A stretch of 18,648 nt of DNA from an uncultured Hungatella sp. (GTDB lineage: Bacteria; Bacillota; Clostridia; Lachnospirales; Lachnospiraceae), in contig CAJUPP010000069.1 of NCBI GenBank assembly GCA_910588325.1, positions 1 to 18,648 on the forward strand, given 5' to 3'. The notes under the pieces were generated by a model. The model saw only the letters and a list, made by a program, of their open reading frames with translations. It was not told where the DNA came from and made no database searches. This document shows positions 1-7,587 of this stretch, in pieces (position 1 is the stretch's first letter; each line of letters begins with the position of its first letter). The position numbers and the translations under genes are program-made.

Positions 1-50
1 GACTGAAAATTCATTCTGCGTCATTTGGCTGAAAGTAAATGAGTCAGTAC

Positions 51-218
51 ACTAGTACTGCTTTGCGGAAATAACGGTGAATATCAGTGCCCGATATTTG
101 TGTCAGGGCAAGGCGGAGGAGGGAGGCGATGCGGTGGCATCGTTGACTGACGACAACGCGGCACTGGCGCAAAGAGTGGGTGCTGAATTCATCGAAATTT
201 CCGCAAGGCAGTACTAGT
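51..218. repeat. Palindromic (MITE-like) intergenic element with 22-bp terminal inverted repeats
   Basis: The ends at 51-72 and 197-218 are inverse complements over 22 bp with one difference (position 62 against 207, a U·G pair in plus-strand RNA). Weaker complementarity continues inward, for example TGAAT/TCAG blocks near 78-87 against 182-192. A small perfect hairpin (CGATGC, loop GGTG, GCATCG) lies at about 128-143, followed by a GTTG...CAAC pair near 142-157. The whole unit could fold as one long imperfect hairpin. It carries no transposase and lies about 105 bp before purL. This looks like a non-autonomous mobile or repetitive palindromic element; that class is inferred, because only one copy is in the window and no target-site duplication is obvious. 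Confidence 0.6.
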
Positions 219-322
219 AAGAAAATGTGTTTTTAAGTCTTGTTGGGCTTGTTTTAGTGATGGGAACCAGGCCTGGAGACGAATGCAGAAGGGTCTTTCA
301 ATTTTATCAAGGAGGAAAAGTC

Positions 323-3300
323 ATGGGTGTTAAGAGGATTTATGTGGAAAAGAAACCGGAATTTGCCGTGAAGGCTCATGAACTTAAGGAAGAGATTGGC
401 AGTTATCTTGGGATTGACTCCGTAAAGGGTGTCAGGGTCTTGATTCGCTATGATATTGAAAATCTTTCGGAGGAAATTTACAGGGCGGCATTGGGAACTA
501 TTTTTTCGGAACCGCCGGTGGATACCCTGTATGAGGAAACATTTCCCACGGAAGCAGGGGACACCGTATTTTCTGTGGAATACTTGCCGGGGCAGTTTGA
601 CCAGAGGGCTGATTCTGCGGAACAGTGTGTAAAGCTGTTAAAGGAGGATGAGGAGCCGGTGATCCGTTCGGCTGTCACCTACGTGATTTCCGGGACTCTG
701 ACAGAGGAGCAGGAGGGGGCGGTCAAATCCTTCTGCATCAACCCGGTGGATTCCAGGGAGACAGGCAGCGAAAAGCCAAAGACTCTGGTGACAGAGTTTG
801 AGACTCCGGCGGATGTGAAAATTTTTGAGGGCTTCTGCAGGTTTGACGAGACGTCGCTTAAGGAACTTTATGGTTCCCTGAATCTGGCTATGACGTTTAA
901 AGATTTTCAGCATATACAGAGGTATTTTGCAGAAGAGGAGAAGAGGGATCCGTCTATGACAGAGATCCGTGTCCTGGATACCTACTGGTCCGACCACTGC
1001 CGCCACACCACCTTTCAGACCGAATTAAAAGACGTAACATTTACGGATGGAGATTACAGAGCGCCGATTGAGAAGACATACAGACAGTACCTGGCAGACA
1101 GAGAGGAACTTTACAAAGGCCGGGACGACAAGTTTGTGTGTCTGATGGATCTGGCTCTTCTGGCAATGAAAAAGCTGCGTAAAGAAGGAAAGCTGGAGGA
1201 TCTGGAGGAGTCAGAGGAAATCAATGCCTGCAGCATCGTGGTTCCTGTGGAAATCGACGGAGAGACAGAAGAGTGGCTTATTAATTTTAAGAACGAGACC
1301 CACAACCATCCCACGGAGATCGAGCCCTTCGGCGGTGCGGCTACCTGTCTTGGGGGAGCTATCCGTGATCCTCTTTCCGGCCGTACCTATGTGTACCAGG
1401 CTATGCGTATCACCGGAGCGGCTGACCCAAGAAAAACGCTTAAAGAGACTCTTCACGGAAAACTGCCTCAGAAGAAGATTGTCACCGGAGCAGCCAGCGG
1501 ATACAGTTCCTACGGCAACCAGATCGGTCTGGCAACCGGATATGTAAAGGAAGTTTATCACCCCAACTATGCGGCAAAGCGCATGGAGATCGGTGCGGTC
1601 ATGGGTGCTGCTCCCAGAAAGAATGTGATCCGGGAGACCTCTGACCCAGGAGATATCATTATTTTGTTAGGCGGACGGACAGGCAGGGACGGCTGCGGCG
1701 GCGCCACCGGATCCTCCAAGGTTCACACAGAAGCTTCTATCGAGACCTGTGGGGCAGAGGTGCAGAAGGGAAATGCGCCTACGGAGAGAAAGATCCAGAG
1801 ACTGTTTTATCGGCCGGAGGTGAGCCGTCTCATCCGCAAATGCAACGACTTCGGTGCAGGCGGTGTGTCTGTGGCTATCGGAGAGCTGGCAGCAGGACTT
1901 CAGATTGATCTGGACAAGGTTCCGAAAAAGTATGCGGGCCTGGACGGCACGGAGATCGCCATCTCCGAGTCTCAGGAGCGTATGGCAGTGGTGGTAAACC
2001 CCAGGGATGTGGACGCTTTTTTAGGATACGCGGCGGAGGAGAACCTGGAGGCTGTGGCTGTGGCCGTGGTGACGGAAGAGCCCAGACTTAAGATGAGCTG
2101 GCGGGGAAAGACTATCGTAGATATCAGCAGAGCATTTCTGGATACCAACGGAGCCCATCAGGAGGCGTCTGTGGTTCTTTCGGTGCCTGGAAAAGAGGGG
2201 AATCCTTTTGAGGAGAGGGCGGATATTCCGGATGTAAAGGACAAATGGCTGAAGACCTTAAGCAGCTTAAACGTATGCTCCCAGAAGGGGCTGGTGGAGA
2301 TGTTTGACGGATCCATCGGCGCTGGCTCTGTGTTTATGCCCTACGGCGGAAAATATCAGCTGACAGAGACCCAGGCTATGGTGGCAAAGCTCCCTGTTCT
2401 CAGAGGCAGGACGGATACGGTGACCATGATGAGCTACGGCTTTGACCCCTATCTGTCCAGCTGGAGCCCATTCCATGGTTCTGTCTATGCAGTGGTTTCT
2501 TCCGTGGCGAAGATTGCGGCAGCAGGCGGAGACTGCCGGAAAATCCGGTTTACCTTCCAGGAATATTTCCAGAGGATGACAGAGGATCCGTCCCGCTGGA
2601 GCCAGCCGTTTACCGCTCTTTTGGGAGCTTATCAGGCACAGCTGGGCCTGGGCCTTCCGTCCATCGGAGGAAAAGACAGTATGTCCGGAACCTTCTATGA
2701 GGAGCAGCACGGCGAGATCAATGTTCCTCCAACCCTGGTTTCTTTTGCGGTAGATGTAGCCAGCCACAAGGACATCATCACACCGGAGTTTAAAAAGCCG
2801 GGCAGCAAGATTGTGGTATTTCAGATTGAGAAAGATGAGTATGACCTGCCGGTATATGACCGGATGATGGAGGGATACGGGAAGCTGCAGGATGATATTA
2901 AGGCAGGAAAGATTATTTCCGCCTACGCGGTGGAAGGCCACGGACTGGCGGAGGCTGTCAGCAAGATGGCGTTTGGCAACAAGCTGGGAGTGAAAATTGA
3001 GCATAATGTAGATCCGAGAGATTTCTTTGCACCGGGGTGGGGCAATCTTGTGTGTGAGGTGCCGGACGGGAAGGTGGGAGAACTGTCCATTTCCTATACC
3101 GTAATCGGTGAAGTGACGGATAAGGGTGTATTTGAATACAAAGATACCAGAATCACCGTGGAAGAGGCGCTTAAAAACTGGACGGGAACATTGGAATCCG
3201 TATTTCCCACAGAGTCCGGAGTAAAACAGACAGAGATTTCTTCCAACGAATACGATACAAAAGATATCTATATCTGCAAGCATAAGGTGGCAAAGCCAAA

Positions 3301-4090
3301 TGTGTTTATTCCGGTATTCCCGGGAACCAACTGTGAGTATGACAGCACCAAAGCGTTTGAGCGGGCGGGAGCCAATGTGGTTACCAAAGTGTTCAGGAAC
3401 TTAAGCGCAAAAGATATCAGGGAGTCTGTGGATGAGTTTAAGAGGGAGATCGAAAAGGCCCAGATCGTCATGTTCCCAGGCGGTTTTTCCGCCGGCGACG
3501 AGCCGGAAGGTTCCGCCAAATTCTTTGCTGCCGTATTCCGCAACCAGGTGATAAAAGAAGAGATTGAGAAGCTTCTGAATCAGAGAGACGGCCTGATGCT
3601 TGGCATCTGCAACGGATTCCAGGCCCTGATTAAGTTAGGGCTGGTGCCGGAGGGCGCCATTGTACAGCAGCGCCCGGATTCCCCCACCCTTACCATGAAC
3701 CATATCGGACGTCATATTTCAAAGATGGTTTATATTAAGGTGGTAACAGACAAGTCCCCATGGCTGGCAGGCGCCAATTTAGGCGGTGTGTACTGCAATC
3801 CGGCTTCCCACGGCGAGGGCCGGTTCGTAGCCAATGAACAGTGGTTAAAGAAGCTGTTTGACAATGGACAGGTAGCCACCCAGTACGTGGACGACAAGGG
3901 AAATCCTACCATGGATGAATTCTGGAATCCCAACGGTTCCTACATGGCCATCGAGGGCATTACCAGCCCAGACGGACGGATACTGGGCAAGATGGCCCAT
4001 TCCGAGCGGCGGGGCCAGGCTGTGGCCATGAACATCTATGGGGAACAGGATATGAAAATTTTTGAAAGCGGCGTGAATTATTTTAGATAA
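323..4090 (+). CDS. purL: Phosphoribosylformylglycinamidine synthase, single-chain (PurL with fused glutaminase)
   Basis: Converts formylglycinamide ribonucleotide, glutamine and ATP to the amidine, step 4 of de novo purine synthesis, in the cytosol. At 1255 residues it is the single-chain form carrying PurS-like, synthase and glutaminase parts. The substrate-binding signature W-S-D-H-C-R-H lies at about 222-228, and the first AIR-synthase ATP region (N-E-T-H-N-H-P) at about 324-330. A second AIRS half follows, with G-G-K-D-S-M in the middle. The class I glutaminase domain is C-terminal, with nucleophile Cys1096 in G-I-C-N-G-F and His1226/Glu1228 in H-S-E-R-R. I chose the ATG at 323 because AAGGAGG-type sequence at 309-315 precedes it and the product begins M-G-V-K-R-I-Y-V. 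An in-frame ATG at 227 would add 32 residues unlike the family. All key residues are intact. Confidence 0.96.
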   Translation: MGVKRIYVEKKPEFAVKAHELKEEIGSYLGIDSVKGVRVLIRYDIENLSEEIYRAALGTIFSEPPVDTLYEETFPTEAGDTVFSVEYLPGQFDQRADSAEQCVKLLKEDEEPVIRSAVTYVISGTLTEEQEGAVKSFCINPVDSRETGSEKPKTLVTEFETPADVKIFEGFCRFDETSLKELYGSLNLAMTFKDFQHIQRYFAEEEKRDPSMTEIRVLDTYWSDHCRHTTFQTELKDVTFTDGDYRAPIEKTYRQYLADREELYKGRDDKFVCLMDLALLAMKKLRKEGKLEDLEESEEINACSIVVPVEIDGETEEWLINFKNETHNHPTEIEPFGGAATCLGGAIRDPLSGRTYVYQAMRITGAADPRKTLKETLHGKLPQKKIVTGAASGYSSYGNQIGLATGYVKEVYHPNYAAKRMEIGAVMGAAPRKNVIRETSDPGDIIILLGGRTGRDGCGGATGSSKVHTEASIETCGAEVQKGNAPTERKIQRLFYRPEVSRLIRKCNDFGAGGVSVAIGELAAGLQIDLDKVPKKYAGLDGTEIAISESQERMAVVVNPRDVDAFLGYAAEENLEAVAVAVVTEEPRLKMSWRGKTIVDISRAFLDTNGAHQEASVVLSVPGKEGNPFEERADIPDVKDKWLKTLSSLNVCSQKGLVEMFDGSIGAGSVFMPYGGKYQLTETQAMVAKLPVLRGRTDTVTMMSYGFDPYLSSWSPFHGSVYAVVSSVAKIAAAGGDCRKIRFTFQEYFQRMTEDPSRWSQPFTALLGAYQAQLGLGLPSIGGKDSMSGTFYEEQHGEINVPPTLVSFAVDVASHKDIITPEFKKPGSKIVVFQIEKDEYDLPVYDRMMEGYGKLQDDIKAGKIISAYAVEGHGLAEAVSKMAFGNKLGVKIEHNVDPRDFFAPGWGNLVCEVPDGKVGELSISYTVIGEVTDKGVFEYKDTRITVEEALKNWTGTLESVFPTESGVKQTEISSNEYDTKDIYICKHKVAKPNVFIPVFPGTNCEYDSTKAFERAGANVVTKVFRNLSAKDIRESVDEFKREIEKAQIVMFPGGFSAGDEPEGSAKFFAAVFRNQVIKEEIEKLLNQRDGLMLGICNGFQALIKLGLVPEGAIVQQRPDSPTLTMNHIGRHISKMVYIKVVTDKSPWLAGANLGGVYCNPASHGEGRFVANEQWLKKLFDNGQVATQYVDDKGNPTMDEFWNPNGSYMAIEGITSPDGRILGKMAHSERRGQAVAMNIYGEQDMKIFESGVNYFR

Positions 4091-4176
4091 ATATTTTCCT
4101 GAAAATCCGGGTATGCTAATCCTGTAGTTCCATTTGTGTAGCGATACATGAAAATAAATTACAGGAGGAACAGAAC

Positions 4177-4491
4177 ATGACAAAACTGGATTGTAATGTA
4201 AAAAGCTGTATTCACAACTCGGATAACTGCTGCTGTAAGCAGGCAATCGTGGTAGACGGATGCCACGCAAAGGACTGCTGCGACACTTGCTGCGGCAGCT
4301 TTGATGAGAACAGGGACGGTACGTTTACGAACCTGTTTAAGACACCGGAGAAACGTCTGCAGATTGACTGTGAGGCAGTAAACTGTATCTATAATGAACA
4401 GCACCGCTGCCAGGCAGAGCATGTGGGAATTTCAGGCAACGGAGCGTCACAGGCAGGACAGACGGAGTGTTCCACATTCAAGATGCGGTAG
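4177..4491 (+). CDS. DUF1540 cysteine-rich small protein, two repeats
   Basis: A 104-residue protein with about 16 cysteines and two copies of the DUF1540 pattern. The first starts at L-D-C-N-V-K-S-C (about 4-11), the second at I-D-C-E-A-V-N-C in the C-terminal half. Each copy has C-x4-C, then a central cysteine, then a Gly-rich turn and a closing cysteine. DUF1540 is common in Clostridia and its function is not established; the cysteine spacing suggests metal binding, which is inference. No signal peptide or membrane segment is seen. ACAGGAGG at 4161-4168 is a strong ribosome binding site with good spacing to this ATG. The gene stands alone 86 nt after purL and is followed by a hairpin terminator. 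Confidence 0.85.
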   Translation: MTKLDCNVKSCIHNSDNCCCKQAIVVDGCHAKDCCDTCCGSFDENRDGTFTNLFKTPEKRLQIDCEAVNCIYNEQHRCQAEHVGISGNGASQAGQTECSTFKMR

Positions 4492-4522
4492 GAAGTTGCG
4501 GAAAATAAGAGAGTAAAATTAG

Positions 4523-4572
4523 AACCCCATATCAGACTGTTGAAATAACAGACCTGATATGGGGGTTTCTGT
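4523..4572 (+). terminator. Hairpin terminator after the DUF1540 gene
   Basis: An 11-bp perfect stem (CCCCATATCAG at 4525-4535 against CTGATATGGGG at 4554-4564) is extended by an AA/TT pair past a bulged G. The top holds a second small stem (CTGTT/AACAG, loop GAAAT). It is followed by TTTCTGTTT, a modest U-rich tail. It closes the purL/DUF1540 region before the nrdR promoter. Confidence 0.7.
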
Positions 4573-4596
4573 TTGGGCCATATCCGCAATAAAACC

Positions 4597-4625
4597 TTGC
4601 CATTTTTTCCTGAATCGGTTAAAAT
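4597..4625 (+). promoter_or_regulatory. Sigma-A-type promoter for the nrdR-aro string
   Basis: TTGCCA at 4597-4602 and TAAAAT at 4620-4625 are separated by exactly 17 nt. The predicted start is about 4632, leaving a short leader before nrdR. No NrdR-box-like palindrome was recognised by eye around it. Confidence 0.65.
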
Positions 4626-4652
4626 AAACAAAAAGAGCAGGAGGAAATGTCA

Positions 4653-5105
4653 GTGAAGTGTCCATATTGCAGCGAAGATGACACCAAAGTAATTGACTCC
4701 AGACCTGCGGATGATAACAGTTCCATTCGCAGACGGCGTCAGTGCGAGAAGTGCGGAAAGCGGTTTACAACGTATGAAAAGTTGGAGACCATGCCCCTTA
4801 TGGTAATTAAAAAAGATAATTCCAGAGAAGTCTATGACCGTTCTAAAATTGAAGCAGGCATTCTCCATTCCTGCCACAAACGTCCGGTATCTTCCCAGCA
4901 GATTAACGCCATGGTAGATGAGATTGAAAACTGGATTTTTAATCTGGAAGAAAAGGAAGTGGAGGCTTCTGCCATCGGCGAGAAGGTGATGGAAAAATTA
5001 AAAGACATGGATGAGGTAGCTTACGTCCGCTTTGCTTCTGTTTACCGGGAGTTTAAAGACGTAAACACATTTATGGAAGAACTTGGAAAATTATTGAAAA
5101 AGTAG
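4653..5105 (+). CDS. nrdR: NrdR transcriptional repressor of ribonucleotide reductase genes
   Basis: ATP/dATP-sensing repressor that binds NrdR boxes upstream of nrd operons. The zinc ribbon is complete: Cys3, Cys6, Cys31 and Cys34, with the family hallmark S-S-I-R-R-R-R-Q-C between the pairs. It is followed by the ATP-cone domain (about 49-139), including V-A-Y-V-R-F-A-S-V-Y-R-E-F. At 150 residues from this start it matches the family. I chose the GTG at 4653: AGGAGG at 4639-4644 then has an 8-nt spacing, and the product begins M-K-C-P-Y-C as NrdR usually does. The upstream ATG at 4647 leaves only 2 nt to the same site and would add M-S. It is the first gene of a string with yqeG and the aro genes. 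Confidence 0.93.
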   Translation: MKCPYCSEDDTKVIDSRPADDNSSIRRRRQCEKCGKRFTTYEKLETMPLMVIKKDNSREVYDRSKIEAGILHSCHKRPVSSQQINAMVDEIENWIFNLEEKEVEASAIGEKVMEKLKDMDEVAYVRFASVYREFKDVNTFMEELGKLLKK

Positions 5106-5128
5106 AGAAAAAAGGAAAAGAACCGTCT

Positions 5129-5632
5129 ATGCTGGAACCATTTTACCCGAAAGAAATGGCAGAATCTGCTTATGAAATTCCCTATAAAAAGTTATACGAC
5201 AATGGAATCAGGGGAGTGATTTTTGACATCGACAATACCCTGGTACCCCACGGAGCCCCGGCTGATAAAAGGGCTCTTTCTCTGTTTGCAGAGTTTCGCC
5301 GCATGGGCATGAGTACCTGCCTGTTGTCCAACAACAAAGAACCCCGGGTGGCCTCCTTTGCCTCCCAGGTAGATTCCCCCTATATTTTTAAAGGAGGGAA
5401 ACCCTCAGTAAAAGGATATGAAAGCGGAATGAAAAAAATGGGAACCACTGCCTCCAACACGATTTTTGTGGGGGATCAGCTTTTTACGGATGTGTATGGA
5501 GCCAACCGCGCAGGCCTTTACAGCTATCTGGTAAAACCCATTCACCCAAAGGAAGAGATTCAGATAGTGCTGAAACGGTATCTGGAGGCAGTGGTGTTAT
5601 TTTTCTATAAAAGAAAAAATAAGAGGAAGTAA
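5129..5632 (+). CDS. yqeG: YqeG family HAD (IIIA-type) phosphatase
   Basis: A 167-residue HAD-superfamily phosphatase of the YqeG type. HAD motif I is D-I-D-N-T-L-V (Asp33 and Asp35), motif II is the L-L-S-N-N-K segment near 68-73, and motif III/IV is G-D-Q-L-F-T-D-V near 115-122. The K-P before G-Y-E-S gives the conserved Lys region. The physiological substrate in bacteria is not settled; fungal relatives (Gep4) dephosphorylate phosphatidylglycerophosphate. It begins 23 nt after nrdR, preceded by a purine-rich AAAGGAAAAG site, and ends 4 nt before aroE. In Bacillus, yqeG, yqeH and aroE (aroD) form a string; the yqeH GTPase is missing here. Confidence 0.9.
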   Translation: MLEPFYPKEMAESAYEIPYKKLYDNGIRGVIFDIDNTLVPHGAPADKRALSLFAEFRRMGMSTCLLSNNKEPRVASFASQVDSPYIFKGGKPSVKGYESGMKKMGTTASNTIFVGDQLFTDVYGANRAGLYSYLVKPIHPKEEIQIVLKRYLEAVVLFFYKRKNKRK

Positions 5633-5636
5633 GCAG

Positions 5637-6617
5637 ATGACAATTAGCGGAAAAGCAATGGTATGCGGAGTCATGGGAAATCCGGTAGGACATTCCCTGT
5701 CCCCCATGATGCAGAATTATTTTGCAGAAAAATTAAATCTTGATTTTGTGTATATTCCATGCAATGTGCCGGATGAGCAGGTAGGGGAAGCGATAAAGGG
5801 GATCTACGCCCTGGGATTTGAGGGAATTAATGTGACGGTTCCCCATAAACAGAGAGTGATGCCTTATCTTTTGGAGATAGACGAGGCGGCCAGATGTATC
5901 GGGGCAGTCAATACCCTTGTCCGCATGGAAGGCGGCTATAAAGGCTACAACACAGATGCCGAGGGCCTTTTCAGGGCCGTCAAAAGACAGGGGATTGAAG
6001 TTTCCGGGCAGGACTGTCTGCTGCTTGGGGCAGGAGGCGCTGCAAAGGCCGCAGCTTACATGCTGATGAAGCACCGGGCCAGGTCTGTTGCCGTCTTAAA
6101 CAGAAGTCCGGAAAAGGCCAGGATCCTGGCAGATGAGATGAACCGGCTGTTTCAGAGAGAGACGATGAAAGCCATGGATTTGTCAGAGTATCCCAGGCTG
6201 GATAAAGATTCCTATTTGGCCATTCAGACCACCAGTGTGGGAATGCACCCGGACATCGGATATGCCGTCATCGAAGATCCCATATTTTATGAAAAAATTC
6301 ACACGGCGGTAGATATCATCTACACTCCTGCACAAACCCGTTTTATGGAACTGGTAAAACAAGGGAAAGGCAAGGCAGTCAATGGCCTTGATATGCTGAT
6401 CTATCAGGGAATCATTGCATTTGAACTGTGGAATCCGGATGTTCGTGTGACAGACCAGATGACGGATGAGGTCAGAAAGATGATGGAAGAACAGCTGTAC
6501 AGACAGGACGGAATGGAAAGGTTCAAAAATGATGCAGAAGAATGTAATACTCATAGGATTTATGGGAGCCGGAAAAACCTCTGTGGGAAAGACGCTGGCA
6601 AGAAAGATGGGCCTTAA
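5637..6617 (+). CDS. aroE: Shikimate dehydrogenase, with an out-of-frame C-terminal extension over aroK
   Basis: Reduces 3-dehydroshikimate to shikimate with NADPH. The substrate half has G-H-S-L-S-P-M and V-T-V-P-H-K with the catalytic Lys71; N-T-D-A-E-G provides Asp107. The Rossmann loop is G-A-G-G-A-A-K near 132-138, and N-G-L-D-M-L-I-Y-Q-G is the C-terminal substrate helix. The start at 5637 follows the AGAGGAAG region at the end of yqeG. The open frame gives 326 residues, but the family usually ends near 285-298. The last 29 residues (from 298) read through aroK DNA in another frame and look unlike AroE. One extra A in the A5 run at 6525-6529 would end the gene at TGA overlapping the aroK ATG. 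So this is either a read-through variant or a base error; the enzyme core is intact. Confidence 0.9.
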   Translation: MTISGKAMVCGVMGNPVGHSLSPMMQNYFAEKLNLDFVYIPCNVPDEQVGEAIKGIYALGFEGINVTVPHKQRVMPYLLEIDEAARCIGAVNTLVRMEGGYKGYNTDAEGLFRAVKRQGIEVSGQDCLLLGAGGAAKAAAYMLMKHRARSVAVLNRSPEKARILADEMNRLFQRETMKAMDLSEYPRLDKDSYLAIQTTSVGMHPDIGYAVIEDPIFYEKIHTAVDIIYTPAQTRFMELVKQGKGKAVNGLDMLIYQGIIAFELWNPDVRVTDQMTDEVRKMMEEQLYRQDGMERFKNDAEECNTHRIYGSRKNLCGKDAGKKDGP

Positions 6618-7041
6618 GTTTTTGGACACGGACAGACTGATCGAAAAGCAGGAAGGAATGACCGTCAGCCGCATGTTTGAAACCAGAGGCGAAGAAGCGT
6701 TCCGCAGGGCAGAAACCAATATGCTGAGATCCCTTCTTGACCGAGAGGGAAAGGCAGTGCTCTCCGCAGGAGGCGGCCTTCCCTTAAAAGAGGAGAATCA
6801 GGTACTTCTTAAAAAGCTGGGACTTGTGGTATACCTTCAGGTTCAGCCGGACACAGTATTTAGACGGCTGAAAGGGGACACTTCCAGACCTCTTTTGCAG
6901 GGAGGGGATGCGAAGGAGAAAATTACCAGGCTTCTTGCCTTCCGTGCCCCTGTGTATAAAAAAGCATCCCACATGTTTGTGGATGTGGACAATAAAACTC
7001 TGGATGAGATTGCCGAGGAAATCAGGAGGAATTTGACATGA
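6529..7041 (+). CDS. aroK: Shikimate kinase
   Basis: Phosphorylates shikimate with ATP to shikimate 3-phosphate. A 170-residue P-loop kinase with Walker A G-F-M-G-A-G-K-T-S-V-G-K at 10-21. The shikimate-binding Asp lies in F-L-D-T-D-R-L (about 32-38), Arg in F-R-R-A-E, and the G-G-G-L-P motif near 80-85. The lid and adenine loop (R-P-L-L) are at about 121-124. Two adjacent ATGs (6529, 6532) are possible; AAAGG at 6517-6521 supports either. The start lies inside the current aroE frame (89-nt overlap), and the 3' end overlaps aroQ by ATGA, pointing to translational coupling along aroE-aroK-aroQ. Confidence 0.94.
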   Translation: MMQKNVILIGFMGAGKTSVGKTLARKMGLKFLDTDRLIEKQEGMTVSRMFETRGEEAFRRAETNMLRSLLDREGKAVLSAGGGLPLKEENQVLLKKLGLVVYLQVQPDTVFRRLKGDTSRPLLQGGDAKEKITRLLAFRAPVYKKASHMFVDVDNKTLDEIAEEIRRNLT

Positions 7042-7472
7042 AACTATTGGTCTTAAACGGCCCCAATCTAAATTTTTTAGGGATCCGCGAAAAAGGAATC
7101 TATGGAACCGAAACCTACGAATCTCTTGTCTCTATGATGGAAGACAAAGCCCGAAGAGAAGGCCATGAGCTGGAAGTCTGCCAAAGCAATTCCGAAGGCG
7201 ACCTCATTGACAAACTCCAGGAAGCCTATCACAGCGGCGTGGAGGGAATCATCATAAATCCCGGCGCATTCACCCATTACAGCTATGCCATAAGAGACGC
7301 TCTTGCGTCCTTAGAAATCCCCAAAATCGAGGTGCATATTTCCAATGTCCATAAGCGGGAGGAATTTCGTCACGTGTCAGTCACGGCCCCTGTCTGCACC
7401 GGACAAATTGTCGGGTTAGGCCTTTTAGGCTATGTTTTGGCTATGGATTATCTAACCGCGCCAAGAAATTGA
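7038..7472 (+). CDS. aroQ: Type II 3-dehydroquinate dehydratase
   Basis: Dehydrates 3-dehydroquinate to 3-dehydroshikimate, the step before AroE. At 144 residues it is typical of the type II dodecameric enzyme. It opens with the L-N-G-P-N-L-N signature. The catalytic Tyr22 sits in the flexible loop (G-I-Y-G), and N-P-G-A-F-T-H-Y-S is the substrate-binding strand. E-V-H-I-S-N supplies the catalytic His, and R-E-E-F-R-H follows. ATG overlaps the aroK TGA (ATGA), and AGGAGG at 7023-7028 precedes it. Three non-consecutive shikimate-pathway enzymes are thus made from one message with nrdR and yqeG. efp follows after a promoter-bearing gap. Confidence 0.95.
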   Translation: MKLLVLNGPNLNFLGIREKGIYGTETYESLVSMMEDKARREGHELEVCQSNSEGDLIDKLQEAYHSGVEGIIINPGAFTHYSYAIRDALASLEIPKIEVHISNVHKREEFRHVSVTAPVCTGQIVGLGLLGYVLAMDYLTAPRN

Positions 7473-7482
7473 CAAAAAAGTG

Positions 7483-7511
7483 TTGAAAATACAGCCTATA
7501 TAGTTTAAAAT
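7483..7511 (+). promoter_or_regulatory. Promoter for efp
   Basis: TTGAAA at 7483-7488 and TAAAAT at 7506-7511 are 17 nt apart. A perfect TTGACA overlaps the aroQ stop codon (7469-7474) but has no -10 at normal distance. The predicted start is near 7518, giving a leader of about 70 nt. Confidence 0.6.
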
Positions 7512-7528
7512 AAGAAGAATGAATAGAG

Positions 7529-7559
7529 ATACTCCCCAAATCAGGGAACTGGTGAGTAT
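7529..7559 (+). promoter_or_regulatory. Hairpin in the efp leader
   Basis: ATACTC pairs with GAGTAT, and after one C/T mismatch CCA pairs with TGG, giving nine pairs around an 11-nt loop. It has no U-tract after it and ends 11 nt before AAGGAGG (7571-7577). It could affect efp translation or mRNA stability; function is not known. Confidence 0.4.
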
Positions 7560-7587
7560 ATACAGAGCTTAAGGAGGAATATCATTT

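Noticed and set aside
227..322. Extended N-terminus for PurL from the ATG at 227
   Set aside because: The extra residues precede a strong ribosome binding site and do not resemble PurL; 323 fits better.
219..322. Purine riboswitch or clear promoter in the purL leader
   Set aside because: No purine-aptamer core or convincing -35/-10 pair was found; only a CCAGGCCTGG palindrome and the ribosome binding site are visible.
2267..3283. 338-codon open frame on the minus strand within purL
   Set aside because: It lies wholly opposite a strongly conserved PurL coding region, shows no recognisable domain and has no ribosome binding site.
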